Numbered from the stretch's first letter, positions 51,486 to 63,303 are shown. The stretch is 64,000 bases of DNA from Sweltsa coloradensis (GCA_024449915.1 JAMZAV010006213.1:19793-83792), one strand, 5' to 3'. The notes: generated by a model not told the origin, from the letters alone. Program-made: numbers and translations.

Positions 51486-52107
51486 CTAGGAAGCTTCGCA
51501 AACGCTTTTTCAGGCGCGTTGTTGGATGAACGTAATTTTTTTAAACGAAAAGTAAAGGAAAGGCGTAAAATTGCGATTTTCATGAGAAATAATATTTCGA
51601 TTACGCTCAAATTTCAGACGAATATATAAATTTATATAAAATTAAGGTTCTGTGAAAAAATCATTTCTATCGTCTAAAGCATGTCGGTGTTATAAGTCAA
51701 AGAAATTTGAAAAAAAATCGAAAAAATAGTAAAATTGCGATTATCATGAGAAATAATTTGTCGACTCCGCTCAAATTACACACGAATATATCAATTCATA
51801 AAATTAAGGTTCTGTGAATAAATCATTACAATCGAATAAAGCATGTAGGTAAGTCGAAGAAACTTTTTAAAAATAGAAAAAAATCGTAAAATTGCGATGT
51901 TTATGAGAAATGATTTTTCGATAGAGCTCAAAAAGGTGGCAGTTTTAAATTAAAAAAATTCGAAGGCATCAAAAAAATTTCATCGAAATTGGAGTAACGG
52001 TTTAGCAGGAATCGTGTTAACAGAAACACAAAAATAAAGAAAGAAAGAAAACATTTCGGATATTTTTTCCAGTGTAGTGAAATGGAATCTTCGCTTCGCT
52101 CATCCAA
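51486..52107 (-). mobile_element. Helitron-like element, copy H4
   Basis: The minus-strand end is gcgtttgcgaagcttCCTAG before T, and the start ttggatgagcgaagcgaaga. It contains the shared gattatcatgagaaataatt and gaaattaaggttctgtgaa-type words in tandem. Confidence 0.65.
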
Positions 52108-52815
52108 ATACGTAATTGACAAGTATTTTGGATGAAAGTGTCTTCACAAATAACTTTACAATACGATTGAATATAAATGTTTCCTGAGAGTGAATCTTTT
52201 AATTTGGTAATTTGACAGGGCTTCAGTCTGAAAATGTTCGGTATGTTTGCTCTTATTTATCCCAATTTCTACTTTTTCACAATATCCTGCAACGTGAGAT
52301 TCACACTGTACTGTAAATATATTAAAATATATAGAAGGACCCTCTCTAAAGCCATTTAAACACGGTCTTAAGAAAAACGCTTAAAAAAATTACCTGCGGA
52401 CTAAACTGGGGGGGGGGGGGGGCAGCGTCCCCAGACCACCAGCGGTTCCCGTTATCAGCCTCTTTGCGCATTTGTAAATTTTCCTTAAACATTTATCTGG
52501 TTAGAACCATCTAGCTAAGAACATCTGGAACTAAACTTTGGGAGTCTAAGAGATAAGAAGTTTTATTTAGCAACTTGTTCCTTTTTTCATTCCAATTCTA
52601 AAACGTTATTGCATTGCACATCCAAGAATTACAATGTAATGCACATGGGATGAAATTATACTAGAAAAGATAAAACTAGTGAATAAGTTATTTCAAACGA
52701 TTTCACTGTAAATAATGTTATTAAAATAATGTGCCCATTAAGCCTATTGTTGTATTGAGCTATGTTCGGTTGCCTCCCACCACAAATATTATGAACCTAA
52801 CTGTATTTGATTATA

Positions 52816-53396
52816 CTAGGAAGCTTCGCAAACTCTTTTCTTAGTCGCGTTTATGGATGAGCTTTTTTTTTTAAGTTTTTAGTATGCGTGGAATATCTTC
52901 ACTTTTGGAAGTGCTTTGTTTTGCTGCCAACGCATTGTAGGTGATTGTTGTCAAGTTTCTATTGTTACTTGTAAATTTTTTTGTCAATTGTTATTATTTA
53001 CCTTAAAAACTTATACTAAAAGCTTTATTTCTATAGAACCTGGCTAACTTTTTCAACTTTTTCTTTCAAAAGGTACTACATCACCATAACCTTAATGTCC
53101 ACGTATAATATGAACGTTCTAGCCCCACCCGTTTGGTCAGAATTGGCCCAAATGGCACGAAAATATCGCACAAAAAATCGAAAAAAATCGTAAAAGTACG
53201 ATATTCATGAGAAATATTTCTTCGATTGTACCCAAAAACAATACAGCTCAAAGTTCAGAGATTTCGAAGGTCCCCTCCAATTTTCATCAAGATCGGACGG
53301 ATATGCCGTTTGCCTGGTAGAGAGCGAACAAGCAGACAAAAAAAAAAAAAAAAAAAACAAACACCCGAGCTAAATTTTTGGGGGTCAGTGAAAATA
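52816..53396 (-). mobile_element. Helitron-like element, copy H5, 5'-truncated
   Basis: The minus-strand 3' end ctCCTAG-type (cttcctag at 52816) is present. The 5' end stops at gacccccaaaaatttagctc, without the ttggatgagcg start seen in other copies. Confidence 0.58.
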
Positions 53397-53500
53397 TCGT
53401 TTATTTGATTAAATCTTGGGAAGATGATTTACTCCGTCAGAAAACTATCAATACTTTCCCACATGACTGAATAATCCCATATGTAGGGCTACTCATATTG

Positions 53501-54307
53501 TTGGATGAGCGTAGCGAGCGTAGCGAGCGAAGCGAAGATTCCATTTCACTACACTGGAGAAAAAAATCCGGAATGTTTTTTTTTTTTTTTTTTCTGTATT
53601 TTTGTGTGTTTGTTAACACGATTCCGGCTAAACCGATACTCCGATTGCGATGAAATTTTATGGAGACCTTCGAAATCTCTGAACTTAGAACTGCCACGTT
53701 TTTGAGCGCAATCGGGAAATTTTTTCTCATAAAAAACGCAATTTTACGATTTTTTTTCGATTTTTAAAAATTTCTTCGACTTATAACACCTACATGCTTT
53801 ATCCGATTGTAATGATTTTTTTACAGAACCTTAATTTTATGAATTAAGATATTTGTGTGAAATTTGAGCGTAATCGAAAAATTATTTCTCATGAAAATCA
53901 AAATTTTACGGGTTTTTTCTTTTCTAAAACAATTCTTTGACTTATAACACCTACATGCTTTATCTTATTGTAATGATTTTTTCACAGAACCTTAATTTCG
54001 TGAATTAATATATTCGTGTTAAATTTGAGCGCAATCGAATAATTATTTCTTATAAAAATTGCAATTTTACGATTTTTTCTTTTTTAAAATTACGATTCAT
54101 TAAAAAAATTAAGTTAATTTTTATTTATTTTTATTTAATTAAAAAAAAATTAAGTTAATTTTTAATTTAATTTAATTTAATTCAAAAAAATCTTCGACTA
54201 AGTAATGATTTTTTCACAGAACAACAGAAAATCCGCGTAACACATGGCATCTCAATGCACCATATACGCTCATCCAACAACGCGGCGGGACTTAAGCGTT
54301 TTCCTAG
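53501..54307 (+). mobile_element. Helitron-like element, copy H2
   Basis: From ttggatgagcgtagcg to hairpin AACGC...GCGTT and CCTAG before T (54308). It is nearly identical to H1 at 13458-14270 in inverse orientation and includes three tandem ttcgacttataacacctac modules. Confidence 0.75.
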
Positions 54308-54408
54308 TAATTATCTTTTATAGGCTACTGTTCAAGAAGAACTAAAATGCTTAAATGTGTATTATCAATACATGTTAGACCTCAGGGAGAATAAGGAATT
54401 TTAAATAA

Positions 54409-55138
54409 CTATGCCGCTTCGCGAACACTTTTCCAGTCGCGTTGATGGATGAGCTTTTTGGAATATTTCTGTCCAATGATTACGTTTTTATGTGGAATCT
54501 CCTTACTTTTTCTATAGTTACTTGAAAAAAACTTGTTCATTATACACCTGTAAAAGGCTTATATTAAAACCTTTATTTCTATGAATTTTGACAAATTGTT
54601 TCAACTTTTTCTTTCAAGAGGCACTATCACCATGATCTTTATGTCAATGTAAAATATGAACGTTGTAGCTCCACCCGATTGGTCAAAATCGGCCCAAATA
54701 TCACGAAAATATCGTATTAAAAACCGGAGAAAAAATCGTAAAATTATGATTTCTATAAGAAATATTTTTTAAAATGTCTCTTAAATCATAACATATATGA
54801 TTTTAGTGATTTTAAACGTTCCTATAAAGTTTCATCAATATCGGAGTAACCGTTTGCCAAATATAACGAGAATATCGCATTCAAAATCTGAAAAAAAATC
54901 GTAAAAGTACGATATTTTTGATAAATATTTCTTCGATTGTACCCAAAAACAATACAGCTATAAGTTCAGAGATTTCGAAGGTCCCCTCCAATTTTCATCA
55001 AGATCGCATATGTCGTTTGCCCGGTAGAGAGCGAAAAAACAGACAAAAAAACTAACAAAAACAAAACACCCGAGCTATTTTTCAAAAACAAACAAAGAAA
55101 CACAAAGTCAAATTGAAGTCTTCGCTTCGCTCATCCAA
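54409..55138 (-). mobile_element. Helitron-like element, copy H6, diverged
   Basis: The minus-strand start is ttggatgagcgaagcgaaga. The other end has cgcgactggaaaagtgttcg but has lost CCTAG. It shares ggtagagagcgaa and gatcaagatcg-type words with H5 and H7. Confidence 0.55.
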
Positions 55139-56020
55139 CTAACTGCATGCTCATTTACTCAAAATGTTGGTTTATTTAGAGTTAATGGAGATTACAAATT
55201 ATCTTTTCGTCCAGTGGTTGTATATATATTATTACCTTCGTTGACTAAAATGATAAAACAGGATAGAAATAAATCCTTTTTAAAATATTATGTATTTTAT
55301 TTCCACTTGCAAGAAAAAATATTATTCTACATCTATTTTTTATGGAAATCAATCCCGAAACTATAAAATCCGACTGGCCATCGGGAGAAGCAGGTTCGAT
55401 AACCGGTGTAGATGGATTTCTTCATTTCTGTGTTTTCCGACTAATAAAATCAAGAAACGTTAATTTTAACCAGTTTTCTAATTATACTGAGTTCATAATT
55501 TACTAGTATAATTACAAACCGAACCCGAACCCCCTTATAGGGACCATTACCCCCCCCCCCTCCTTTTTTTTTACCACTAGTACTATAGACTAATACTACA
55601 CTGAAATGACCGTTTAAAAAAAAATTGTATCTTGTAATTGTAATTTTACACGAATTTTTCAATCTGTTTGATCATGAAATTTGCGAAAATTGGCGTTTTG
55701 GGTAATTTCTTAAATCGGCTGTAACCTGCTCATTTTTGGCTCCACATAGATACTAGAGCGCCATACCAACCTTAAATGGCCCTTTATTACATCGTGTCTG
55801 GAAACTGCAAAAATATTCACTCAAATACGCAAAAATATACATTTCAAAATCACTCCCCTTCTTGGTAATCAGCATATTTCGACTAAACCACGTGCCCAAA
55901 TTATTACAAAACAAAATATAGAGGATTAACGAAAAAGCCTGTCGAGTACGTAAAAAATGATCAATATTTTTTGGATCAAAATCCTCAAGGTCACGGGGCA
56001 TAAAGGTCGTCCCCATGTTA

Positions 56021-56167
56021 TTGGATGAGCGAAGCGAAGACTTCAATTTCACTGACCCCCAAAAAATTTAGCTCGGTTGTTATTATTTTTATTTTTTTCT
56101 GTTTGTTCGCACGATTCCGGGCAAACGGCATAAGCGATCTTGATGAAAATTGAAGGGGACCTTCGAG
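56021..56167 (+). mobile_element. Helitron-like element, copy H7, cut short by a LINE
   Basis: ttggatgagcgaagcgaaga starts the copy. It stops at gaccttcgagag, where the LINE tail (GATT)n begins. The other half is not found nearby. Confidence 0.6.
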
Positions 56168-56768
56168 AGAGAGGGAGAGAAAGATTGATTGATTGATTTG
56201 ATTGATTAAGGTCTTTATTACAAGGCGGGATTAAGGCTTGTAAAACCTTCTCTTCCATCCAACCACTTCCTAATTACAACAAATCACGACATTACAGGAT
56301 TACATAAAAAGATGAAATTTAAAAAAAATACTATAATCACACAAGTTAAATGTGCAATTTAAGAGCTAAAAATAATGTTAACATCATACTTAAATAGCTA
56401 AAACAAACTAAATTTTGAAATAATACATTAGGAGTAACATTATTGCAAAGTTAAAATTTTATCGGGATATGGTACCGTAATGTTATGCAAATGGTGGCTT
56501 TAAATCTATTTTATGTGAATCTACAATAGCTTAAGAAACATTCATTCATCCATTCACACAAAAGTACACAATTAATATGGCTTTAGTCATTGTGTGCAGA
56601 AATACAAAGTGAGCAGGAGCAGGTTGTGGTATGCATTACTCAATCATTAACAAAGGCTGTAGTGGCTGATGTTTATAGCGGCTAATTAATTATAATTACT
56701 CAAGTAATATTGGTAAACTTTATGCTTGAAAGTGTCGTAACTTATTCCGTAAACATTCCTGCAGTGCG

Positions 56769-57037
56769 ATTCTGTAAAATAGTCGCTATGATAGCGATAG
56801 CGATCACGGTTGATATAAAATATCAATCGTTATAAATTATCGTTATCGACCTGATTCTGTAAAATAGTCGCTACGGCCGCCATTTATCGTATCTTGATAG
56901 CATAGCATAGCGACTCCTTTTTCATTCTCGTTATCATAGCGATCGCTATCATTTTTACAGAATCAGTCGACACGCAAAATTGTCGCTTAAGTGCCGGATA
57001 ACGATCGTTATCTTCCATAACGATTTTACAGAATCAG
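56769..57037. mobile_element. MITE with GATTCTGTAAAAT ends and internal tagcgat repeats
   Basis: The ends cgattctgtaaaatagtcgc and ataacgattttacagaatca are inverted. A second gattctgtaaaatagtcgct copy lies at 56852 and an inverse one at 56957, so the element is itself a partial duplication. It interrupts LINE coding sequence. Confidence 0.72.
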
Positions 57038-57321
57038 ACCGCAGATCCTGGTTGGGAGAGTATTCCAGACTCGAATAGCGTTTATTGTAAAAGAGTGGTC
57101 AAGAAGATTGGTTCTATGGGTTGAAAATGTTAACTGAGTACCTGATCTAGATCTAGTGTTGAAGGTATGGTTTGAGAATAAGTATTGAAAATTATATGCT
57201 AGATACGAAGGTGTTGATGTTGTGAGCAGACGATGAACAAGGCAAATCGAGTGTAGATTTCTACGGTCATTTAGACGAATCCACTCAAGATTTTGAATCC
57301 AGGGGTAATATGATCATATTT

Positions 57322-58090
57322 TTGGATGAGCGTAGCGAGCGAAGCGAAGATTCCATTTCACTACACTGGAGAAAAAAATCCGGAATGTTTTTTTTTTTTT
57401 TTTTTTCTGTATTTTTGTCTGTTTGTCCACACGATTCCGGCTAAACCGATAATCCGATTGCGATGAAATTTTATGGAGACCTTCGAAATCTCTGAACTTA
57501 GAACTGCCAAGTTTTTGAGCGCAATCGGAAAAATTTTTCTCATGAAAATCGCAATTTTACGATTTTTTTCGATTTTTTTAAAATTTCTTCGACTTATAAC
57601 ACCTACATGCTTTATTCGATTTTAATGATTTTTGCACAGAACCTTTATTATATGAATTAAGATACTCGTGTGAAATTTGAGCGCAATTGAAAAAATATTT
57701 ATCATAAAAATCGAAATTTTACAGTTTTTTTCTTTTTTAAACAATTCTTTGACTTATAACACCTACATGTTTTATCCGATTGTAATGATTTTTTCACAGA
57801 ACCCTTATTTTATGAATTAATAGATAAGTGTTAAATTTGAGCGCAATCGAGAAGTTATTTCTAGTAAAAATCGCAATTTTACGCTTTTTTTCTTTTTTTA
57901 ACAATTTCAATTAATTTTTAAAAAATTAAAAAATTAAAGTTAATTTTTAATTTAATTTAATTTAATTTAAAAAATTTCAATTATGTAATGATTTTGCCAC
58001 AGAACAACAAAAAATTCGCATAACACATGGCTGCTCAATGCACCAATTACGCTCATCCAACAACGCGGCGGGACTTAAGCGTTTTCCTAG
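57322..58090 (+). mobile_element. Helitron-like element, copy H3, inside the LINE
   Basis: From ttggatgagcgtagcg to hairpin AACGC...GCGTT and CCTAG before T (58091). The LINE sequence continues directly across the two flanks (gatcata | ttttatacc), so the insertion left no target duplication, as expected for Helitrons. Confidence 0.78.
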
Positions 58091-58315
58091 TTTTATACCA
58101 AAGATGAAAGGAACACAGGCATTTTGAGCTCTCTGAAGACGAAAAGAGAGGTCCTCAGTTAGGTCATTGTACGCAACGTCGCAATAATCAAAATGAGGCA
58201 TGACGAGGCTTTGTACGTGCATTTTAATTTTGTTGGGAGGAAGTTTTTTAAACGGTTTAAAGAGTGTAAAGATGCGTAGGTTTTCTGACACACGTGTTTG
58301 ACATGTTCCGTCCAG

Positions 58316-58316
<1 letters not shown>

Positions 58317-58358
<42 letters not shown>
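58317..58358. repeat. (GA)n microsatellite inside the LINE remnant
   Basis: About 20 GA units. On the minus strand they read as a run of Leu-Ser in the LINE frame just before LTWTEHV. Confidence 0.9.
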
Positions 58359-58360
<2 letters not shown>

Positions 58361-58537
58361 TAAGAATCACGATATGAAATGTTGATATCAGAGGTGGAAC
58401 AATTCTGTAGCGTTTCCGCTAATAAAGTATTGAGTAGACAAAACACGCCACGAGTAGACTTGTCCACACCCACACTCCCCGCCCTTCACCACACATAATG
58501 TGATTGAAGATTGTAACTACGTACACGCGTTTAGAAC

Positions 58538-59177
58538 CAGTGGCGGATACAGGGGGGGGGGGCGGTGGGGCGATCGCCCCCCCATGATTCTTTAAAAATA
58601 AAAAATAAATGATTTTATTATTTTATTGTGCACGCACCAAATGCACTCTAAAAACCTGATTTTCAAAATTTTCGCCTGCGGCGCTATTTATTTAAAACTC
58701 CCAATAAAAATCAACTTTCCTTTATGTTGTCAGAAATAATCAGTTTGCCTCTGAAATGTGTCTGCATCAGTGTACTTCGATTTATTAAGCTGTCCTCCTA
58801 TGTGAATCGTTTTTTAACTAAATAGGATAGACGTTTAATAAATAAATAAAATGATGAATTGAAAATAAGATCAAACGTGTATAATAATGTTGCAATCTAG
58901 GCCAATGCTGTAAATTGTAAGCTCGACATGACGACAAAACAAATTGGTGCACACAAACTACATTGTTTCCGTATTGCATTCCGCCCACCACTTTTTTTCT
59001 AAAACGCACCAAATGCACTCTTAAAACCTGATTTTCAAAATTTTCGCCTGCGGCGCAATTAATGGGGGGCTCTGCCCCCCATACCCCCCGTGCGTCCGCG
59101 CTTAGTCCCTTTCCCACGACTGTACATGCACACGCAAATCGCCCCCCCCCCATGATTATGTCCTAGATCCGCCACTG
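58538..59177. mobile_element. hAT-type MITE, CAGTGGCGGAT termini
   Basis: The ends CAGTGGCGGATACAGG and TCCTAGATCCGCCACTG are flanked by perfect 8-bp target duplications TTTAGAAC (58530-58537 and 59178-59185). A segment with gcaccaaatgcactctaaaa and ttttcgcctgcggcgc occurs twice (about 58626-58684 and 59006-59057). G/C homopolymers sit at both ends. Confidence 0.9.
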
Positions 59178-59893
59178 TTTAGAACAGACACAATACACGT
59201 TCAAGTTGAGGAAGTTGCTCGTCTTTTTTGCTTAATGTGGTTGGTTTATGTATTAGTTAAACATGGATATAAAAGTTAAGTACCCAATAGAGGGAGTGAA
59301 GCTATCTTAATCGTAGAATACGATTAGGCCGCATAATACATACATATTATTATATAATAATAATTAATAAGTAAACAAACAAAAATAAATGTATTCCATG
59401 ATATTCATGCACAAATTATTATGGAGGAGATAGGGAGCTAATGAATTTCATAATTGCTTGGGAGGTCTAGTATTTAGTAGAGCAACTAGAATGAAATCGA
59501 GTTTGGTCTTTTTATATGAATGCTAGGTTTCTTTAGTTCTCAGTTTAGATCGAAACCTTTCGTATTATTGATGACGTCAAATCGAGAATGAGACTAAAAG
59601 CAACGATTATGGACCTTTCTTTCAGACACGTCCGAAGCGAATAAATTGTACTAGAAATCCAAAGATAAAGAAAATCAGAAAAAAGCAAAAAACAATTATA
59701 TTAGCAGATGTGTAGAAGTAACTTACAAAAATGTTTTTCTAAAAATTCAAGTATCAAAGAGAACATGACTCCTACAATCCTCGTCAAATAAAAATTAAAA
59801 ATTCATCTGTTTAATATAATATTGTGATTTGCACATGTTGGCCCTCGAAATGTTTGGGATTCTGCTTATGTATGTGGATCGCCTGTAGAGTCT

Positions 59894-60720
59894 TTATGTC
59901 GAGTCGATAGGCATAATTTCCTTCAGTTTTGTCTTCCATTCGGACTCGGGTAAGTCTCTACATCGCACAATCCGTTTCTTGAGCTCCGGCAAGAACTTTG
60001 GTATCAACAATAAGGTCTCCGCTGTTGGATTCTCACCGATGCAATTAATCCTCAATCTCTTTAGTTTGTTACATCCAGTGATGATGCTGTCTAATAACCC
60101 ATTTGATAGCAATGAGGGTATAACACCTTGTTGCACGGTATATAGTTCTATGCCGGCATCTGAATATTCAATATACCGGTAACCGGTGCTGCCATCCAGG
60201 GACAATTCAGTTAAATTCATTAGTTTGGTTCCAATGTCTACTAGTTCCTGCTGATTGTAGTTACAATGGATAAGTTCGAATTTTGTCAGGTCTTTTAAAC
60301 CAGAGCCAGAAAACAAGGATGACAATAAATTTAATGAAGGCTGATCTTGAAAACAAAAATAAAATTTGAGACAATGCAACCCTGGCATGTTACCTATAGC
60401 TTGGATACCTTCATAGGCGATGTATTGAACTCGCCATAGAAATAGTTCCTGTAGATGTTGGCAATTGGCGATGGTATTCATACACTCTAAACTAATGTTT
60501 TCACATTCGTAACAGTGCAGAACGCGTAGAGTCCCTTTTAGCTGGGCACATAGTCCGATCAGCTCTTCACTTGTGAGGACGTTATACAAGCAGTGAGCCT
60601 TCATCTCCTCGAGCTGTACGCAACAACCTAAGATGTTTGTGAACCACCTTAAACCATCATGCCCATATTTTGGTTCATCGAATGTACAACCCCCCATTAC
60701 TTGCAAATGCGCGAGCATAA
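59894..60720 (-). CDS. Leucine-rich-repeat exon of an F-box/LRR-type gene
   Basis: About 275 codons are open to the stop at 59894. The acceptor on the minus strand is gattttgtag|tta at 60720. Repeats of the LRR type follow each other: LEEMKAHCLYNVLTSEELIG, LRVLHCYECENISLECM, LQELFLWRVQYIAYEGI, LHCLKFYF, LTKFELIHCNYNQQELVDIG and LTELSLDGSTGY. In F-box/LRR proteins such repeats bind the substrate for ubiquitination by an SCF ligase. The F-box exon lies 0.54 kb upstream on the same strand. The phase does not match that exon. Confidence 0.75.
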
Positions 60721-60740
60721 CTACAAAATCTTTATATGTG

Positions 60741-61165
60741 TGGCTCGTTGGTCTTGTGGTTAGCGTATCTGCTTCCAATGCAGAAGGTCCGGGGTTCGAT
60801 TCCCGCTTAAGTCAGAAGTTTTTTAACTTCTGATTTGGACTTAAGTCCATCAGTTCTTGTCTTAGGAGTTTGTAAACGGTGACTTTGGAGCCGTCCTAGC
60901 AACGAAGCACATAATAAATTTCAGAGTTGGTCTGAATCGGCCTTGTTGATTCTGGCGTTGATTCGCGGGTGTTCGCACTGTCCATACCACTGATTGCTAT
61001 ATTTCCTATTAAAAATATCGATCTTTGGTTGGTTATCGCTCACTCGTCGATTGCGTCGGGGCCTGCAGGGTTGGCTTAGTCGCTTTGATTTAAAGTCCCC
61101 CACTGAAAATCAGTTATATAACTGAGTGGGTAGACTCTAAATAAAATTTATTTATTTATTTATAA
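60741..61165 (+). mobile_element. SINE, full length, tRNA-derived head and (TTTA)n tail
   Basis: The head has an A-box-like tggtcttgtggttagcg and a B-box ggttcgattcc (60791-60801) in tRNA spacing, with an anticodon-arm-like tctgcttccaatgcaga. A central body follows (taaacggtgactttggagcc). The 3' part carries the hairpin aaatcagttatataactgag and a (TTTA)n tail at about 61140-61163. Other copies: 38147, 48180 and a tail at 1617. It sits in the intron of the F-box/LRR gene, starting about 20 bp from the LRR-exon acceptor. Confidence 0.82.
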
Positions 61166-61257
61166 CACACTGTCAAATTTATGTATCTCGTTTCCATTAA
61201 GTTTCTTCTCATTGTAAGTATCTATACATTTCTTGAAGAGTTTCTTTATGTATAGAC

Positions 61258-61563
61258 CTTGTCAAAGAAGTAGGATTTGAAAGTAAGGTCGGACAGTGGG
61301 CTTCCCAATCCGTCGCAATATTCACCACCAAACAGATACTCCAGTGTCCTCTCACCTTCATGGATTCTATCGACGCCGTAGAGCTGGGGGTCCCAGTGTA
61401 GTCGCTCCCACTGTCGACACACTCGAGGTACGACATTACAGAGCTCGGACAGACTCAGATGCGAGAAGATGTTGAGTAGAAGCTCTTCAGGCAGTGTCTG
61501 GATGCTGCCAGACGGGATGATCTGCTCTGTCGTCATGTGGTATCCTCTTAGTTTCGTCCGCAT
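61258..61563 (-). CDS. F-box exon
   Basis: ATG at 61563 (or 61535) opens 102 codons to a possible donor gacaag|gtctat at 61258. The F-box is clear: LPEELLLNIFSHLSLSELCN, then VVPRVCRQWERLHWDPQLY (residues about 24-62). The F-box binds SKP1 in an SCF ubiquitin ligase. Without splicing the frame stops 4 codons later. Donor phase 0 does not fit the LRR exon (needs one carried base), so an exon is missing, an indel is present, or the gene is decayed. Confidence 0.78.
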
Positions 61564-62200
61564 CCCGTCGAACAGTGGTCGACGTTTCCTTCCCCTACAA
61601 GGCTGAATCCAGCATGGGTCTTTCCTCCCTAGCCTCGCATTATGGCCTTACAGTTGACGCGCCTTTGTACCAACTAAAATCAAAACCCCATCAATTATAC
61701 TTTATAATATATCAATCAACTTAATTCCAAATGTTCCCGGATACTCAACACATGACTTTCTCACTCGTCTAACAACGACTTTGGCGTTTTCCTCTATAGC
61801 AATTTACATTCAATGGTAATAGTGTTCATAATTCAATTTACATCAATATTTTTTCCAAGCTTTGATACTTAGCTCACGTAAAATTCTAAAGCAACTAGTG
61901 AAAAACCTAAGGATAGATTTAAACCTAATTGGAAACTGTTTAAAGGTTAATGGGCAACAAGTGAATGGTTGGTGGACTAAGACTAAAGCTGGTCGTTGTG
62001 TGGTCAAAATATTGAGATAGTATCATAGTTTTGATATTTAGGTATTATACTTGATAAAATTTGACTTTTAAACAGAATGGACAATACACCATAAAAATGC
62101 TATTAAAGTTGGACTCTACACACATTTACAGTTTTATTGACTATTTTCATTGTGATTATTATTGTGTTGACAGTTTTATTTCTACTTGTCCGAAATAATA
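61564..62200. other. Upstream of the F-box gene; no gene recognised
   Basis: A Helitron-like 3' end remnant (cgtctaacaacgactttggc then gttttcct) lies at about 61765-61795. The rest is AT-rich. A promoter for the F-box gene may lie here but I see no distinctive element. Confidence 0.4.
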
Positions 62201-62204
62201 TAAG

Positions 62205-62585
62205 CGCTATGCAGAAGCTACAGAATAAAGTAATGAGAATAATGCTTTGAGCTCGTAGAGAAACGCATTAAAGAAATGAATGATGCCCCTCAATGGTTAA
62301 ATGTTAAGGATAGAATAATCTTATACACTTTAATTAATATTTATTTATAAAAGACATAGTGGTGTTGCAACTGGATACCTTACAAATGTTGTTTTGCAAT
62401 TAAACAAACCACGTGTAAATTAAACAAGAAATGCGATGAATTTAAGCATTGACAGAACTCAAAAATTAAAATTAGAAAATTCCATATTTATGAAAGAAAT
62501 CGCGAACTAGATAATAGGATTCCTTCTAAGGTGCGTGAAGATAAGAATGCCACTCGTTTTCGGTTGGATTGGAAAAAATGTTAGT
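62205..62585 (+). pseudogene. LINE C-terminal remnant
   Basis: Broken frames read LQNKVMRIML, KEMNDAPQWLNVKDRIILYT, then KLENSIFMK and NRIPSKVREDKNATRFR. This is the pattern after the reverse-transcriptase domain in jockey/CR1/L2-type LINEs. Several stops and indels. Confidence 0.6.
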
Positions 62586-62674
62586 GGCAAAGCCTCATGA
62601 GAACCAAATTATTGGGACTAGCAGCGAAGTTATTTTTCTGCAAAAATTCCGGACAGTGTCCTTAACAAAGGGAA

Positions 62675-63000
62675 AAAAGTCCTGAAAAAACGGACTGGAG
62701 CGTTGGCCGCCATCTTGGAAAATGTCTGCACAAAAGTGGTGGTTTTTTTACATCTTCAAAATGGCGGAAGATAGATGAAAAGTTTCAACGGCCAAAATGT
62801 TACTCATTTAATTCTCTACAAAAATGGTATCCACCATATTTCCGGTAGAGACATCGGTTACGTCACAAAATCATTGTATATTATGTTGCTAATTTTAGTA
62901 CCAGCTGATTTCCTCATTTTCGTGCCCAGCATCAAACAATGCCCGGTAAATCCATGAGAAATAGATTTAAACACAAAAGGTCTTTTGTACAGTGTTTAAA
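62675..63000 (+). repeat. Direct repeat, copy 1
   Basis: From ttggccgccatcttggaaaa to cttttgtacagtgttta. It matches 63718-63996 (aaaatggcggaagatag, cggttacgtcacaaaatcat, ctcattttcgtgcccagcat) with small indels. Confidence 0.85.
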
Positions 63001-63170
63001 AAGCTTCCACTAGTATTTTAAAAAATAAGGTCTACGAAATCGAATTTTGCATTTTACCCAGAATTTTGAGTTTTCCGACGTTAGTATTTCCTCAAAAATG
63101 CAATATTTGACCAACCAAAATCAAGCTTTAAATTGCCATTGCGCGAAAATTCTTTCTTTGCATATCATTG

Positions 63171-63303
<133 letters not shown>

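Larger units (their letters stand above)
56180..58473 (-). pseudogene. Non-LTR retrotransposon (LINE) 3' part, twice interrupted
   Basis: On the minus strand it reads LTWTEHVKHVCQKTYASLHS, then VMPHFDYCDVAYNDL and RLQRAQNACVPFIFG: the C-terminal thumb region of a jockey/CR1-type reverse transcriptase. After the Helitron-like insertion (57322-58090) it goes on with NLEWIRLNDRRNLHSICLVH and AIRVWNTLPTRICG. After a second insertion (56769-57037) it ends with DTFKHKVYQYYLSNYN and a stop near 56686. The 3' UTR ends in a (CAAT)n tail at about 56185-56210. Stops and small indels show it is dead. Confidence 0.85.

Noticed and set aside
60741..60815. A functional tRNA gene on the plus strand
   Set aside because: A and B boxes and an anticodon-like arm are present, but the acceptor-stem ends do not pair and the sequence continues into a SINE body with other copies in the window. 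It is a tRNA-derived SINE head.
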